Origin: Ficedula albicollis
Taxonomy: Eukaryota > Chordata > Aves > Passeriformes > Muscicapidae
DNA length: 64,000 nucleotides
Assembly (NCBI RefSeq): GCF_000247815.1
Contig: NC_021681.1
Coordinates: forward strand, 13,454,013-13,518,012
Direction of reading: 5' to 3'
Part shown: positions 40,443 to 54,626 of the stretch, in pieces
How positions within the stretch are numbered: position 1 is the stretch's first letter
Layout of the letters: each line of letters starts with the position of its first letter
The notes under the pieces: model-generated
Told to the model about the DNA's origin: nothing
What the model saw: the letters and a program-made list of their open reading frames with translations, nothing else
Database searches by the model: none
Translations under genes and position numbers: made by a program

Positions 40443-41810
40443 AGACAAAGCACATATGAAATAGAATTGCTGGTCTAACAATTTTTGGTCTTATCTTCAG
40501 ATAAATGTTGGATTATACTAAAATTACTCAGAGCTTTCAACTGAATTGCAACAAAGGATAGGAAAATATCATGTTCCAAATGACATGCTGTTAGTATTTT
40601 CTGCTGCACCATCATGGGAAAGAACTACAGATTTTGGCCTTTGGCCAAGTGTCTTTTACAATTTTCATTCCATTTGTGTTTTGTTTGATAGCAAAACTGT
40701 CCAGGTATTCACCATATAACAAGGCTAGCTAGAATGCTCGGTTACTATTTGTAGTGTTTATCTCCTTTTATTGTGGCTGAGTAGCATTTCTCTTGTAGGC
40801 ACAGAGAACGGGTAATAACCAAAAACAGCCTCACAGCAGGAAAGTGAGATCAGATTGGCAATGCAGCAGTGAGTGGCGTGATTGAAGACAAGACAAAAAG
40901 CAGGCTACAGCAAAAGATAACTGGCAATATCTAAAGAAACTAGTACTGAATTTGGGCAAGGTCAATATTTAGACAGTATTTCACTGCTTGAGGTGAAAGC
41001 TATAATTAGGGTTACAGCCAGAACAAAGAATGATTTCACTGAACTCCTAATTTCAGCTAATTCACCTATTCCTTTGTTTCCTTCTAGGTTATTCAGCTTT
41101 GTGAGTTACTGGTAGATCTTTGGCTAAGACAAAGCACATATGAAATAGAATTGCTGGTCTAACAATTTTTGGTCTTATCTTCAGATAAATGTTGGATTAT
41201 ACTAAAATTACTCAGAGCTTTCAACTGAATTGCAACAAAGGATAGGAAAATATCATGTTCCAAATGACATGCTGTTAGTATTTTCTGCTGCACCATCATG
41301 GGAAAGAACTACAGATTTTGGCCTTTGGCCAAGTGTCTTTTACAATTTTCATTCCATTTGTGTTTTGTTTGATAGCAAAACTGTCCAGGTATTCACCATA
41401 TAACAAGGCTAGCTAGAATGCTTGGTTACTATTTGTAGTGTTTATCTCCTTTTATTGTGGCTGAGTAGCATTTCTCTTGTAGGCACAGAGAACGGGTAAT
41501 AACCAAAAACAGCCTCACAGCAGGAAAGTGGGATCAGATTGGCAATGCAGCAGTGAGTGGCGTGATTGAAGACAAGACAAAAAGCAGGCTACAGCAAAAG
41601 ATAACTGGCAATATCTAAAGAAACTAGTACTGAATTTGGGCAAGGTCAATATTTAGACAGTATTTCACTGCTTGAGGTGAAAGCTATAATTAGGGTTACA
41701 GCCAGAACAAAGAATGATTTCACTGAACTCCTAATTTCAGCTAATTCACCTATTCCTTTGTTTCCTTCTAGGTTATTCAGCTTTGTGAGTTACTGGTAGA
41801 TCCTTGGCTA
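40443..41810. repeat. Tandem duplication, 2 x 684 bp, in AGTR1 intron 1
   Basis: Copies 40443-41126 and 41127-41810 are head-to-tail. By eye only about three substitutions separate them: GCTCGGTTAC/GCTTGGTTAC, GTGAGATCAG/GTGGGATCAG and GATCTTTGG/GATCCTTGG. Each copy contains CCTTTGTTTCCTTCTAGG, a good splice-acceptor-like string, close to its 3' end. It is the largest duplication in the window. With over 99% apparent identity it is either very recent or the product of joining two haplotypes in assembly. Confidence 0.96.
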
Positions 41811-44074
41811 GTGGAATCTAATAATCATGTTGAAGTTTAGGGACAGAAATAGAAATTAAAATTCAGCGGATTCCTGAATCCACTCCATTTTCTGAAAACA
41901 GAGAGGAGACACTGAAGGAAAGTGCTGTGCCTCAGCATTTCTAGCTCAGAGGGACACATGCAAATAAGTAAAACATTCCAGAAAACCACTGAACAGCTGT
42001 GCTTTCATGATGGGGGGCTTACACAAGGAGAAAAATGCACAAGTTGACTTCTCTAAAAAATGTTCTGTTGGCAGCTGGCCTTCATTTAACTCTGCTTTAG
42101 CATCAGCACAGCCTGGCCAGAGCCTTTCCTTGAAGCAGGCAGCACATAATGTACAAAGATGCAGCCTGAGCTTGTTTATTGAGAAACCATTCATGCCCTT
42201 CCCAGACTACATTTATAGGATGTGTGTTGCCTTTTCATCTTTTTTTTTTATAAACTGCTATTGGTTTTTACCTTTTCCCCTTTCTCCACTCACTCTAGTT
42301 GCCCAAGCCTAGAAGTTTATACAATTTTACTTTCTCCCCTCACCAAGGGGAGTTAGTCCTCTACCACTAGAGTTGCTCAGGGTTTGTTTTCTCAGTCCTC
42401 AGGCCCTCAATGTACAACAGTCAGAAATGGAAGGCATGGGGAATCAAAATATGTCATTAAACTGGGACTCTAGTTGTGCTGTCTTCAGTGTCTTGATTTT
42501 GTTACTAGAAGCTTGCCATGATTAGAACACTACAGTTTTTCTCAAATCAGGTAAAAATATTTTTCACGTGGGCTTCCTGAATAGCACTTCAAAGAAAAAG
42601 GGTTCAAAATTATTTTACCTTCAAATACATTTTATGATGCCGTTCCATGTTCTTAAACATACCATCAAAAAATAAAAGCCATGTCAGTAAAGGACAGCCA
42701 CACACTCAAGGGTTTGCACAGTAATTTTCCTACACTAAAGTGAAGCTCATTTAGCATCTCTGGGAAGGCACAGCACTACCCCTTCTGGGCTTCTATGCAC
42801 TTTTGTTTGCTTGAGAACCGAGACTGCACCTGCTTGAGGATGCACTGATTCACAATATCAGAGATTAGCTCTCTCCAGCTGTAACAGCTGCCTTTGTTTT
42901 GCTACCTCTGGCTGGTCCTCAGTACCCACAAGGAACATCTCAGGACAGCAAAGAGAGTTCACCAATTAATTTTATTTTCAAAATAGAGCAATAAATTTTA
43001 CTTTGGGGGGGAAACAAAACAGGAAACAAGCTGTACAAATTTGGCAGAACATCTATTTTGGGATCATTCTATTAAGTGTGCTGCCTTCCAGACAAAGCAC
43101 TAAGGATCATAGTAACTTGTTTTTCCATGGGTGATAATACCTTTCACACTGACATGGATTAAGGTGTCCATGTTTGACCTTTCCTTCTCTTTGATTAACC
43201 CCTTAGAAACTCACTAGTTCAATTGACTCATACGTTCTCAAATTTTCTTCTAGTTCTCATAATGATCTGCCATTAACAGGAGTTTTGTGCAACTGAAAGC
43301 ACAATTGGGCCTCTATGCTTTCAGTGTTATACCTACCAACACTTACAATGATACTAACTTCTCTTGGGCTTAGCTGCATTACCATTTTAAAAGATTTTTT
43401 TTGTCTGAATAAACTCTTGTACTTTGCCAGTTACTCATACTGTTTTCTTTCCTTTCTGCCTTTGGTTCCCTTTTTCTGACCCTAATGAGCTATTCATTAA
43501 GAAGCCTCCATGCTGATCTTTTGCTTTTAATCTTTTAACTTTTCCCTCCAGGCTGTTCCTAACATTCTCATTTAGGGAAGAAAAGTCTTTTCTGAGGGGT
43601 ATTGCCGTCGTGTGATATTTTCCCACTGTAAGGATGTCTAAATTAATTATATAATAAGAAAAGTAATCAAGTGTCTCAGTCAGACACAGTGAAGCAAATC
43701 CTATTACAGATTGCTGAATTACAAGACAAAGCTTCCTCTGAACTAAGGTGTTGAAATCTAACATCCATTTCCTTGCCCAGAAATCCATAATACATTGGCT
43801 TTGCTTCTTCAGTAAGGGAAACACTATTTTTCAGCACGAAGTCAAAAGAAAAAAAAAAATGTTCAATGCAAGATTTGCTCTCCTCAGAGCCGTAGACCTG
43901 ACTGGTGAGAAGTTACATGGAAATCACTAGCCATGACACTGGAAATGTAGTGATAAAGCTTTCACATTAGCTGGTTTGGTTACCGTGACAGACACTTTAA
44001 TGGCACTGGTTTGTCTGTGTTCACGTAGAAATGCTGCATCTGCACACGTTTGTGTTTCAGTTCATGTCTTCAGC

Positions 44075-44318
44075 ACTCAAAGCAAAAGATTCTGTTACCA
44101 ACTTTAACCACGTTGCTGAAAGGTAACAGGAATGGGATGCATTCAAGGGTTTTAGAAAGGGAAAGTCTTTTTAGGTAACAGTATGCAACATGAGCTACTC
44201 AAAGCAAAAGATTCTGTTACCAACTTTAACCACGTTGCTGAAAGGTAACAGGAATGGGATGCATTCAAGGGTTTTAGAAAGGGAAAGTCTTTTTAGGTAA
44301 CAGTATGCAACAGGAGCT
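44075..44318. repeat. Tandem duplication, 2 x 122 bp, in AGTR1 intron 1
   Basis: Copies 44075-44196 and 44197-44318 share ACTCAAAGCAAAAGATTC at the start and CAGTATGCAAC near the end. One difference is visible (ACATGAGCT against ACAGGAGCT). Confidence 0.95.
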
Positions 44319-47300
44319 ACTCTCAGTCAGCTCATCTAATTTCCATTAGATTAGAAAGAGAAACACCTCTGTATAAAGGAAGTCTCTCCACTTCTGGAGT
44401 AGAAGCAGAGAATTTTCAGTGTTTCTTTTCTCTCCTGCTTTCTGATTAGCCATCATTGCAGATGAAGGTAATTGCTCTGCACAATGCATTTCTAAAGCTT
44501 GTTATGAATTAATTTACATTTGCCTCCTATATTTGAGGGGGAAGCAGGAGGGTTGGGTGGGGAGTGGGATGTAAAAATAAAAAGCCCATCCTGCAGAAGG
44601 GACAGCATATTGAGCCTGTAAAGCTCATAGGTGCATTATGGCCCCAGCCTGGTGATTTTAAGGATTTTAGGGATTCCTTTTGAGGATTAACATATCAGTT
44701 AAGGCTTCAACACTCATCAGAATGTTGCCATGCATGTCAAAATGTTCCTGATTTGCTTTACAACTTGAAGCAAATCTATGTAAGCTCTCTTACATAGGTG
44801 GAATCTTTCTTACTGTTTTACAGGAAGGTACAGAAAGGCAGTTCCTTGTACCAGAAAAGTAAAAGTAAAGTTATTTTTCAGAGTTTGTTGCTGATCACAT
44901 TAGTATCTCACCTTTAACTAAGAAAAGTTGTTCAGGAGTGTAAATAAACTGAATACATAATGTTCATTTTTGCCTCTGTGTCTTCTGCCTCAGTAGAAGA
45001 GTTACATGACTCTGGGATAGGGGCAAATGACACTGTGATATCTAAATAAAATAAACTACTAGACAAAACAAGGAAGCCTCTATTTGGACTAACTGGAAAT
45101 TCCACAAAGTGCTATCACCTCCCATCTTTATCTACAAAATTATTAGCTGTGTGCCCTATCCTTCCTCCTAGAAACATCCTTGCCTAGGGGAAGCAACAGA
45201 AACCTAATTAAAACATTACTTTTGGTACATTTATGCTAATAACACCACTGATTGAGTTGTGTCTTTCACAGTAAAGCTGTAAGACAGATAAAGAGCAAAG
45301 ATTGAGAAAAATACTTTTCTCCCAGAAGTAGGGCATTTGATTCTTGAGGAAATAGTTGAAGTTTTGGACTTTCCATTCCATTTTCTGTTGCAATCTCTGC
45401 CAGCAATAGAAAAGGTTCTGACAGTGATTGCATATCCTTGTGGACACGTCACTCATGCAGTAACCGTTTTATGAAATTATAATTTCTAGTTTCATGCACC
45501 TGTATGAAATACCTTTTTCTGCTAAATTATTAACAACCACTAATATAACCAAGAGTTTACACAAATCTCACCTGTTTCTATCTAGAGGCTGGTAAGCAAG
45601 CTCTGCCTTGCAACTATAGCAGTTTATGGAAGTAAACCTTTTCCTCCCCAAAAGGCCACTCTCCACGAAAGCCCCCTTCTGCTGGACGAGTGCAACCACT
45701 GACCAAGACCAAGATATGGACAATGAAACTAAAAAACACTCTCAGTGTCAGATGCATTCCAGCTAACATTCCTTCCAGCAAGAACAGGAGTGATCAGAGA
45801 GCAGTGATACTCAAAACAGCACATAAAATGTATTTTAGCCCCTTATTAAACTCTACTTGCTTTAAATCACAGTAATATAATGGCATTTCTCCTACAAGCT
45901 GGGCAGGAAGAAGAGTTGTTACTGCTATTTTTTGCATATCGAAGAAGTAACCCTCAAGCTCCAGGGAATTAGACTGTGTAACTTAGGACAGGCTCATGGG
46001 TGTATGGAATGCCCAGTAAGCCAATTGGGATTTATATGTGATCTGAAAGGAGGTGAGATACCTCACCTCTGCTGTTAGAGCTGGCCATGATAAGGTGTGC
46101 TCACAGCAGTGCTTTTTATTTCAGTGTGGCTTTTTCTCTCTTGCCTCTCCACAGCATTTTTAATATAAGACTGAAGTATAAATCTGGATCAAGGCCAGAA
46201 TTAACATATGTTAATTTCCCTTACTTCTCAGATTACACATAGGCATAGACATACAATCTTATAGTGCATTACATATGGAAGCAGTGTAGAAATTTCAGAT
46301 GTGGGGTTATCCTAGTGTAGGATGTGCTATGCAATGTAATTTAAAAAGCAAACAAACAAAAAAAATTTTAAAACTTCTTATTCCATGGAACTAAGCTATC
46401 AGAAGAGAAACTTAAAATACATCAAATTACTTCACTCACACTTAACAAACCTGAATTTGATTTCTGGCTTTTATTAAAAACAATCACAAGGGGCACACTA
46501 TATTTTATATAGACAATTCCAACTGCAATAAAGGAAATGCATTAATTCATTCATTTACTATCACTCAGAGAAAGTAACCATGCAGAATGTAACCTTTCTC
46601 AGCTCAAACTAATCTCATTTTTATTTGTTCTGGGATTGGTGGCTTAATTCTGGTTAATTATCGATTCTTTCAGGTACTTCCAAATACCCTGAAGGTATTT
46701 CATAACCTGGCATCAAATTTGAAGTTATAAACCTGCAGTAAAATGTGTATTCATACTAAAATAGTACACTGTGCTGCTATTCAAAAAACTTTTCATGTCA
46801 GTGCAGAAAACCCTAGAAATTCTAGTCCTATCTTGTTCTGAAATCCCTTTATTTTGTCTTTCATTACTTCCATCTAATGTGCAGTAAATGACATTGTTAG
46901 CAGTATGAGGAGATGACATGACCCTGAGAAGCAGACATTAGGTTCGTCAGCTGATTATTGATTATTTTTATCTCCCAGAAGGGCACCAGTCTTCCTTTTT
47001 GGTAAAGCTAATGGCCGGAGCAGAGGTACAAAAACCCATGCTGGATTGATGATGGTAATTAATGCACTCATTTCAAAGACTTACAGACCAAATAAATACA
47101 GACCAAAGTGTCTTCAGCCTCTTCTAGAGAAAGAGACAATTCTTTACCTTGTGTTATAAAGCAAGCAGTGACTGCTTCCTGCTATAACAACTTATTTTCA
47201 TATTTAAAAACTAATCTGGCTATAGGTTTAATAACCACCTAGATAAGGAAAAGATGGTATTCATTTCTTTCCAGACAGACCAAACAAGGTGACAGGACAC

Positions 47301-48820
47301 CATGAGATTCCCCTTTCAAACATCATCTTTTCTGAAACTTAGCATTGTGATGTTTAGTTTCAGAAGTACCAAAATAGAATTATTAATCCAGAAATATATT
47401 TTACTTTGTTTATTTAATTCTCCTTCCAGTTTTAAGTTACTGCTCTGGGGATAATTTTATATTCATATCCCTCGAGGTTATATAATACCTGAGACATATT
47501 AAACACCAGAAAGTTTGCAACACATTCATGCAGCCTTGGTCAAAGAAAGAAAACAGATATTGCTCTGATGGATAGATGTGAAAAAAGAGACCAGAAAATC
47601 AGGGAGAAAAGTCTAAAATATCTGGCATACACTGTCAAGCCAGAGCCAGCATTGTCTAAAACCACCACCCTACTGATCTTCCTCAAGAGACTGAACATGC
47701 TGCACATTGACAGTGGTTAATCCTTCAGTGTTTTGGAGTCTAGGTCTACATGGGTTGGATCCAAGAATGTTTTCCTTACCCTTAACACCAGAGAAAACAA
47801 AATTATATGTGTATAAGAGAAAATCAGTGTTTACTTTGAAACTTAAATCTAGAGAATCCTAAAAATGAAACCTATAAACTAAAAGAAACCCACAAAGAAG
47901 CCACAGCTCCAGGCACACTGCAGGTGCAAAAGGCATGCCAAGAAGGACACCAGACTGCCACAACATGCTCCCTCCACACCTTTCTTCTTGAGACCCACCA
48001 CAGCCCATGGCTGATTTTACACCTCTGCCTAATTTTAGGGTTAGGTCAGGCACTTACCCTCAACTGAAAGACTTTTGGCTAGCTCTAATGATTGCCCTGT
48101 TGATCTGTCAGTCAACAAATTCTGTACAAAAAAAACCCCTATAATCATTGCTATGGTAGCATTTACTAAACCACTAAGTTCTGGTGAGGCTGAGAAACTC
48201 CAGAAAAGTTGAGCAATTCTTTATTGGCATTAACTTCTACAAGTAAAATTTTATAGAAATATGTTCATCAGGTCTTCCCAGATTCTGGGGGAAAAGAAAT
48301 GTAAATACACAAGTTGGGGATTGTTATAGTTAGCTTTGTCCAAAGAGCTAAGTACTAGGAAGAGACAATTCCCATGTTCCTGTACATTCTGTATGTAATG
48401 TGGGAGTATATTCAAAGAATAGTCCAAACTTTCCCTGCTATTGCAGCTGCTCTCATTACAACTGTGACATCATTACACTTTAGACTGCTAAAAAGAGCAG
48501 AAAAATTGTCACTTCTTACATGGTAGTATATTAGCATTTAACGTCCAAAAAATACACTTGAAAGATTTTATTCATCATTCCACAACCCCATAAATTAGCG
48601 TTTAGAAAATTTCACTTATGGCAATTTTTGCCACATCTATTTCTAATGCAAAGTGTATGTGTGCAAATGATAGATTAGATTTCTTTATTCTGTATTATAA
48701 ATCCAGCCAACAGCTTGCTAGTTTTCCATCTCTATATATCACTTCTCTCAATGCTCCTATTTTTAGCAGCTGAAAGATTTAAACATTGTGTGCTTGTACC
48801 CAAACATCCCTTAAGTGCAC

Positions 48821-49510
48821 AGAGATACACTGACACTGTATAACCCATTGGACACAAATACAGGACAAGATACTGACTAGTCCAACTCATCTGGCACAGG
48901 ACAGTATAGTTTATGTCATTTTTTTGGTTTTAGTTTGCTCATCTACTATTTTCAATAAAATAAATCTCATTGTGACACTAACAACTCTTCTCCTCCATCT
49001 GAATTAAAAGCTGTTTGCCCTTACTAGCATTAGGGAACTATTTAGGTAAACACATAATTTGAAACAGAATAACAGCATCATGCATTGGCACTATCCAAAG
49101 AGGTAATGACAAATCCAAGTATATTAGTAAAAGTGGGGATTGGTGGTGGGGTTAAATATGCTTCTAGAGATACACTGACACTGTATAACCCATTGGACAC
49201 AAATACAGGACAAGATACTGACTAGTCCAACTCATCTGGCACAGGACAGTATAGTTTATGTCATTTTTTTGGTTTTAGTTTGCTCATCTACTATTTTCAA
49301 TAAAATAAATCTCATTGTGACACTAACAACTCTTCTCCTCCATCTGAATTAAAAGCTGTTTGCCCTTACTAGCATTAGGGAACTATTTAGGTAAACACAT
49401 AATTTGAAACAGAATAACAGCATCATGCATTGGCACTATCCAAAGAGGTAATGACAAATCCAAGTATATTAGTAAAAGCGGGGATTGGTGGTGGGGTTAA
49501 ATCTGCTTCT
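48821..49510. repeat. Tandem duplication, 2 x 345 bp, in AGTR1 intron 1
   Basis: Copies 48821-49165 and 49166-49510 begin AGAGATACACTGACACTG and end GGTGGGGTTAAA then TGCTTCT. Two substitutions are visible near the end (AAGTGGGGAT/AAGCGGGGAT, AAATATGC/AAATCTGC). It lies only about 105 bp before the giant A-C-A homopolymer block, which puts both structural oddities at one locus. Confidence 0.96.
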
Positions 49511-49610
49511 GTTTTCAAATTATTAAATTGCTTAAAATTCATAAAATGTACACACCATTTGGAGAAGACTGTGTAGGTTTGAGCTACCTTTCAATTTCTA
49601 AAAGTCACTT

Positions 49611-50110
<500 letters not shown>

Positions 50111-53100
50111 TTCTGAAGTGTCATTTTCAACAGTAAAAATATCTTCCTTCAAAATTGGGTGATATTTGGAAAAAGAGCTGTATGATTACAACATGCCTAC
50201 TTAGATCTAAAACAATTTTAGTTGCATGAATAGGTGTCACTATTTTCCCCTCTGCATTGCTAAGGTAAAGTTTCTTTAAAATATTCTTCTTAATTTGGGT
50301 CACAGAGAGTTTAGATGGAAGCTGGTAGATGCTAAAATAAAGTGAAATTAGTTACCTCTGCTACATTAAATTTAAATACATACAGATACAATTATATATA
50401 TTTTGCCTTATGTTTTCATCTTAAATAATCTTGAACGAAGGGGATATTTTAAAAGGTGATGGCACTTGAGTATAAAACAGCAAGTCTCTTATTTTAAAAT
50501 AGGAAATACAGACCTCTAGTGGTCAAAATCTATATGAGTTAAACTTCAAAGCAATTTAAATGTCACTATGCTTAACTGTGTTACTTTATTTAGCATTTTC
50601 CTCATCCATAATCATGCAAAATCATACCCCTAATTCTACTGTTTAGGCATTCCACAAGCATTGATTTTTTTTTCCCAGAGGAAAAAGCCCCTTCTTCTAT
50701 CCTTTTTCACATAAGTTTTATGACTGAAACTGATTAGTTGAAACATACTTGAGAAGTGAATAGAAAATTAATGAGAGTAGTCCATGAGAACAAACAGAAG
50801 ATAGATGTTCATTCTTCTCAGAATAAGCTATAAAGCCATCCTACAGAAGGACAGACTCTTTTGAAGTGTGGCAGAGGAAATAAATACAGAAAAGTTCTTA
50901 CAGAGAAGGTCAGAGTACATAAACAGTTCACATTTGCAAGGTAACAGGAACTATTCTGCTAGCACAAAAAAAGTTATAACCAACTGAGGTTTTGATTTGA
51001 TAGAGAACCAGATTCTGAAAGGATCACAGGCAGTTAATTTTCCAGCTATGTAGAAGCAGCACAAGTGAAGCAGACCAGCTTGAGGTCTTGCAAGGGAAAG
51101 GCACAAAGAATCCACATATACATTACAGCATTAAAGAGATACATGCTTTTGAATAAATAAAGCAAACATCCCAAAATTGACAGCAATTTCAACAGACTGG
51201 CAGTTGCCTCAGTTGCACAGTTGTTAAAAGAAAATGCAAAGGGCAGTACAAGGTCCTGCAAGTTCTGTTTGTTGTGATCTGCTCACACAGGTTTGCTTTG
51301 TGTTCTTGGTGTTCCTGAGGCAGTGTCTGGTGCTGTACTATCTATCACAGTTCCTATTAGTAGTATTTTGATTTACTGGAATTTACCACAAAGTCAGATG
51401 CTGACGTGTGTGGAAGGTACCAGCAGTGATTACAAGTGCCCACTGTAATGGCATCACAGTTTGAATTATGTACCCTTGTTTGTTTTTTCTTTCCCTTCAT
51501 CTATAAACTCTGGATTAAAGATATTTAGGAAAGCCACCAGTGGGAAATATGGACTATTAGAACTAGCTGAAGAAATAAGAGCTAGGAAAAAGGTAAATCT
51601 TTGGCTTCACACTGGTACTGCTCAGGAACTCCAGGAAAGCGGAGAAGGTGCTGAAGTGTGAGTGTGAAATAGAACAGCTCTATTCACTGAGGCCATGAGG
51701 ATAAAAAGGGTTACTCTGTTGGATAAAAAAAGACCCCAAAAGCTTTTGCAATAAAGCATGTGTAAGTGTCATTACTATCTCAGCACTTAGAATAAATTGG
51801 GAAAGGGGGGACTAAACTCTTAAGATAAAGGAAAGTTTATGCCCCCAGAAAGAAATAAATATAACTAATATATTGAACATATTGTTCTAAACATTTTTCA
51901 TTCTCTTTTCTCCCTGTGCAAAAATTTTGCATAAAAATAGAATGCAGTATCCTTTTAAACATGGAACTATCTTCTCATTTGTAAGAACAGCAAATAACCC
52001 ACCCACTGTCAGAAGAAGGAAAGTGCACATTACCTAGTGATAAGATGGCTAAGCTGTGGCAGGATTGGTCAGCCTGAGTTTATTTAGTCTTTGTCATAGC
52101 AAATATTAAGTACATTTTTGCTCAAAATCTCACTTGTGACATCTGCTTCTCTATTTTTAGCTGATGAAGTTCTCACAGAAAGCCACAGCCAGTGCTTTCC
52201 AATCTTTCAGTGGGCAAAGTGCTGTTTACCTTGCATGAGCCCAGCATTCCTTGCTTCCACAGGCAGTTTAATTAAGGATGCATGTTCACCAAACAGAAGC
52301 AATGAATGGAGTGGTAAATAATAGATGGTTGAGCAGTCTGAAGCATTTCATTATCAGTGACTTATTGTAATCATTGTAATTAAGAAAGATAAAAGGTCAA
52401 ACAGGACAGTACCTCAGAACAGGGGCTTGCTGCTCACCAGATAATTTGTTTGAGATTGATGCCACCGCACCATTCACAGTCACAATTCAATCCTGTTAGA
52501 AAAAGCTCCTTGTGTATCAGCCTTAAAATGATCCAATTATCATTATATTAACACAGGTCATTTGAGATGTTTACATGGAGTTATCCATGTGCACAACTTC
52601 AATAGATGCATTTAACTGGCCAGTGGTTTAACCTGCTTTGTTGAATTCTGGCAGCATAAAGCTGTATCAGACATCTATTTCTGTAGTATTTTAAAAGAAT
52701 CTGCAGTTCCTCCTATGTAGAAGTATCTGCTTTGCATGAATGTGTACAGCCATGATCCTGGGACAAACAGGTGAACTGTGGCAAGTGAGAATAACAGGAA
52801 AAACAGAAGGTGCTATGGAAAAGAAATCATTGCCTGTAAGGAATGCACATTGCTGCAGTGGCCCTCTCTCACTACTCAGCACAGCTGTGGACCCATGCCT
52901 TCCAAAAAAAATAACCTTTTCCAGTTTTGAAGCTTTTCCTAATGCTCTGAATTTACAGTTGTGCTCAAGGAAGCAGATCCACCTGAGGCTAGCTCTGAAA
53001 CTTCAGAATTTCCAGGAAATTTTAAAATTCCATTTGGGATCAGCAGTGCCTTCCCTAGTGTGCTTTCATACCTACAGCTCCTATGAGGTTCATTCTCACA

Positions 53101-53648
53101 GCAACATTCAGACTGTTTTCAGATACCCAGATGGCAATCCATATGTGTTTACCCAAGAGCAGCCACATTACATATTTCTGCTTCCTTGTCATTTACTGAA
53201 AACATTGATGGATTTATTTTATTTATTGATTGCAATTCCTTAGCTTAATTTAATACTGATTGCATGCCAGACACATCATTTGCACAATTCCACTGACTTC
53301 AATGTTACCAAAACCTTTTAACTCCAGAAGGATTACACAGTCTTACAGAGGTAGATTGAGGTATAATACTATTATTACTATATTATATACCATGATTCTT
53401 CATGGGCATTGTTCTGCCTTTTTGTATTTCCCAAGCACTCCAGAATATGCTCAGGGAATTCAATACCTCAGAGTGCCAGACAATTATTCCTAACTAATTA
53501 TTTTTTGTTTAAAACATTTCTGAAAATGTAATAGAATCATTGTTACCCTTTCTTGAAAGACCATATGCTATTAATTAGCATCATCTAAAGCTACTACTGA
53601 CATGAAACAGTACAGGTCACCATGTGGGTAGAAAAGGGAAATTGGAAT

Positions 53649-53670
53649 CACAACAACACAACACAACACA
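53649..53670. repeat. (ACAAC)n short tandem repeat
   Basis: About four CAACA-type pentamers, CACAACAACACAACACAACA. A minor microsatellite inside the intron. Confidence 0.8.
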
Positions 53671-54550
53671 GTACATTGAAGGGGTGTGTGAGGAGACCAT
53701 GGGAAAACTTAACTGAGCCTGATCCACATTATTGCCAGTCACAGGTGATCTCCTGAGCAGAAACTTCGCTACAGATTCTTACTGCAAAGTTCTGGGCTGT
53801 AATCTCAGTGGGTGTATAAGAGAGCAAAGATTGTAAGTGACCACACGGCACCAGCCTGTAGCTGGGACAGGGCAAATGTTGCCAGACCTTGATGTCACAG
53901 AACATATCAGTTACTGTCAAAGTTACTTTCACAACCAAGGGATGAGATAAAAGGATTTATCTTTAAATCTTTTTATTGTGGTTTCCCTGTCCCAGGGATA
54001 GGCTGACCTTCCACAGAGCCAAACACCTTGTATTTGAGATTTGGCACAGTTTGAAAGCCAGGTTTTGCTCAGGATGTACTAGAGTGCCACATGTGATCAG
54101 AATGCTGAACCTTTCTTTATTTGCTTGTCTTTTTAATTCCTCAAAGATGGCAAAAATAGCTGATGTCATTTTGAGACATCTATACCAACTGAAGCAAGAC
54201 TAATACACTGAATGAACTGAACAGACAGGGAAGTGTTGCGTGGCATATCTTGACAAAGTGTCTATTAGTTGCATTTTACTAGATAGTCTAAATTTGACAG
54301 AATTGTCAAGAACCTAAATCTTGACATTACCCTCCTTGCTTTGTAGGAAGGAATCAGGTTATTAATGCAAACATATGCTACATACAACATGACCTAAGAT
54401 AGAGAAATATAGAGTGTCTGTATTGATAAAACACTTGAGGATGGCTTATTTTAAAATTCAAAGACATTGATACATTGTGTTAGACTTGACAAAAAACTTG
54501 ACATTTAGTCGAGAATTGTTAAAAATTAAATCCCTAACACAAATATGGCT

Positions 54551-54573
54551 TTCTTTCTCTTTTCCCCTTCTAG
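54551..54573 (+). promoter_or_regulatory. Splice acceptor of the AGTR1 coding exon
   Basis: TTCTTTCTCTTTTCCCCTTC followed by TAG, an almost pure pyrimidine tract of 20 bases ending in the acceptor AG. It lies 53 bp before the AGTR1 start codon, matching the family layout in which the coding exon begins with a short stretch of 5' UTR. Confidence 0.75.
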
Positions 54574-54626
54574 GTGTGAGCTTCATATTTTCTCCCTGAA
54601 ACTAGCTTACAGCTGAAGAGTTCAAG
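54574..54626 (+). other. AGTR1 5' UTR portion of the coding exon
   Basis: Fifty-three bases between the predicted acceptor and the start codon. It contains no ATG, so the exon 1-exon 2 splice would give a leader without upstream open frames. The start context is TTCAAGATGA, with A at -3, which is acceptable for initiation. Confidence 0.65.

Noticed and set aside
52740..53243. 167-codon plus-strand open frame within intron 1
   Set aside because: No domain, biased composition or splice framing. A length like this is expected occasionally in 64 kb.
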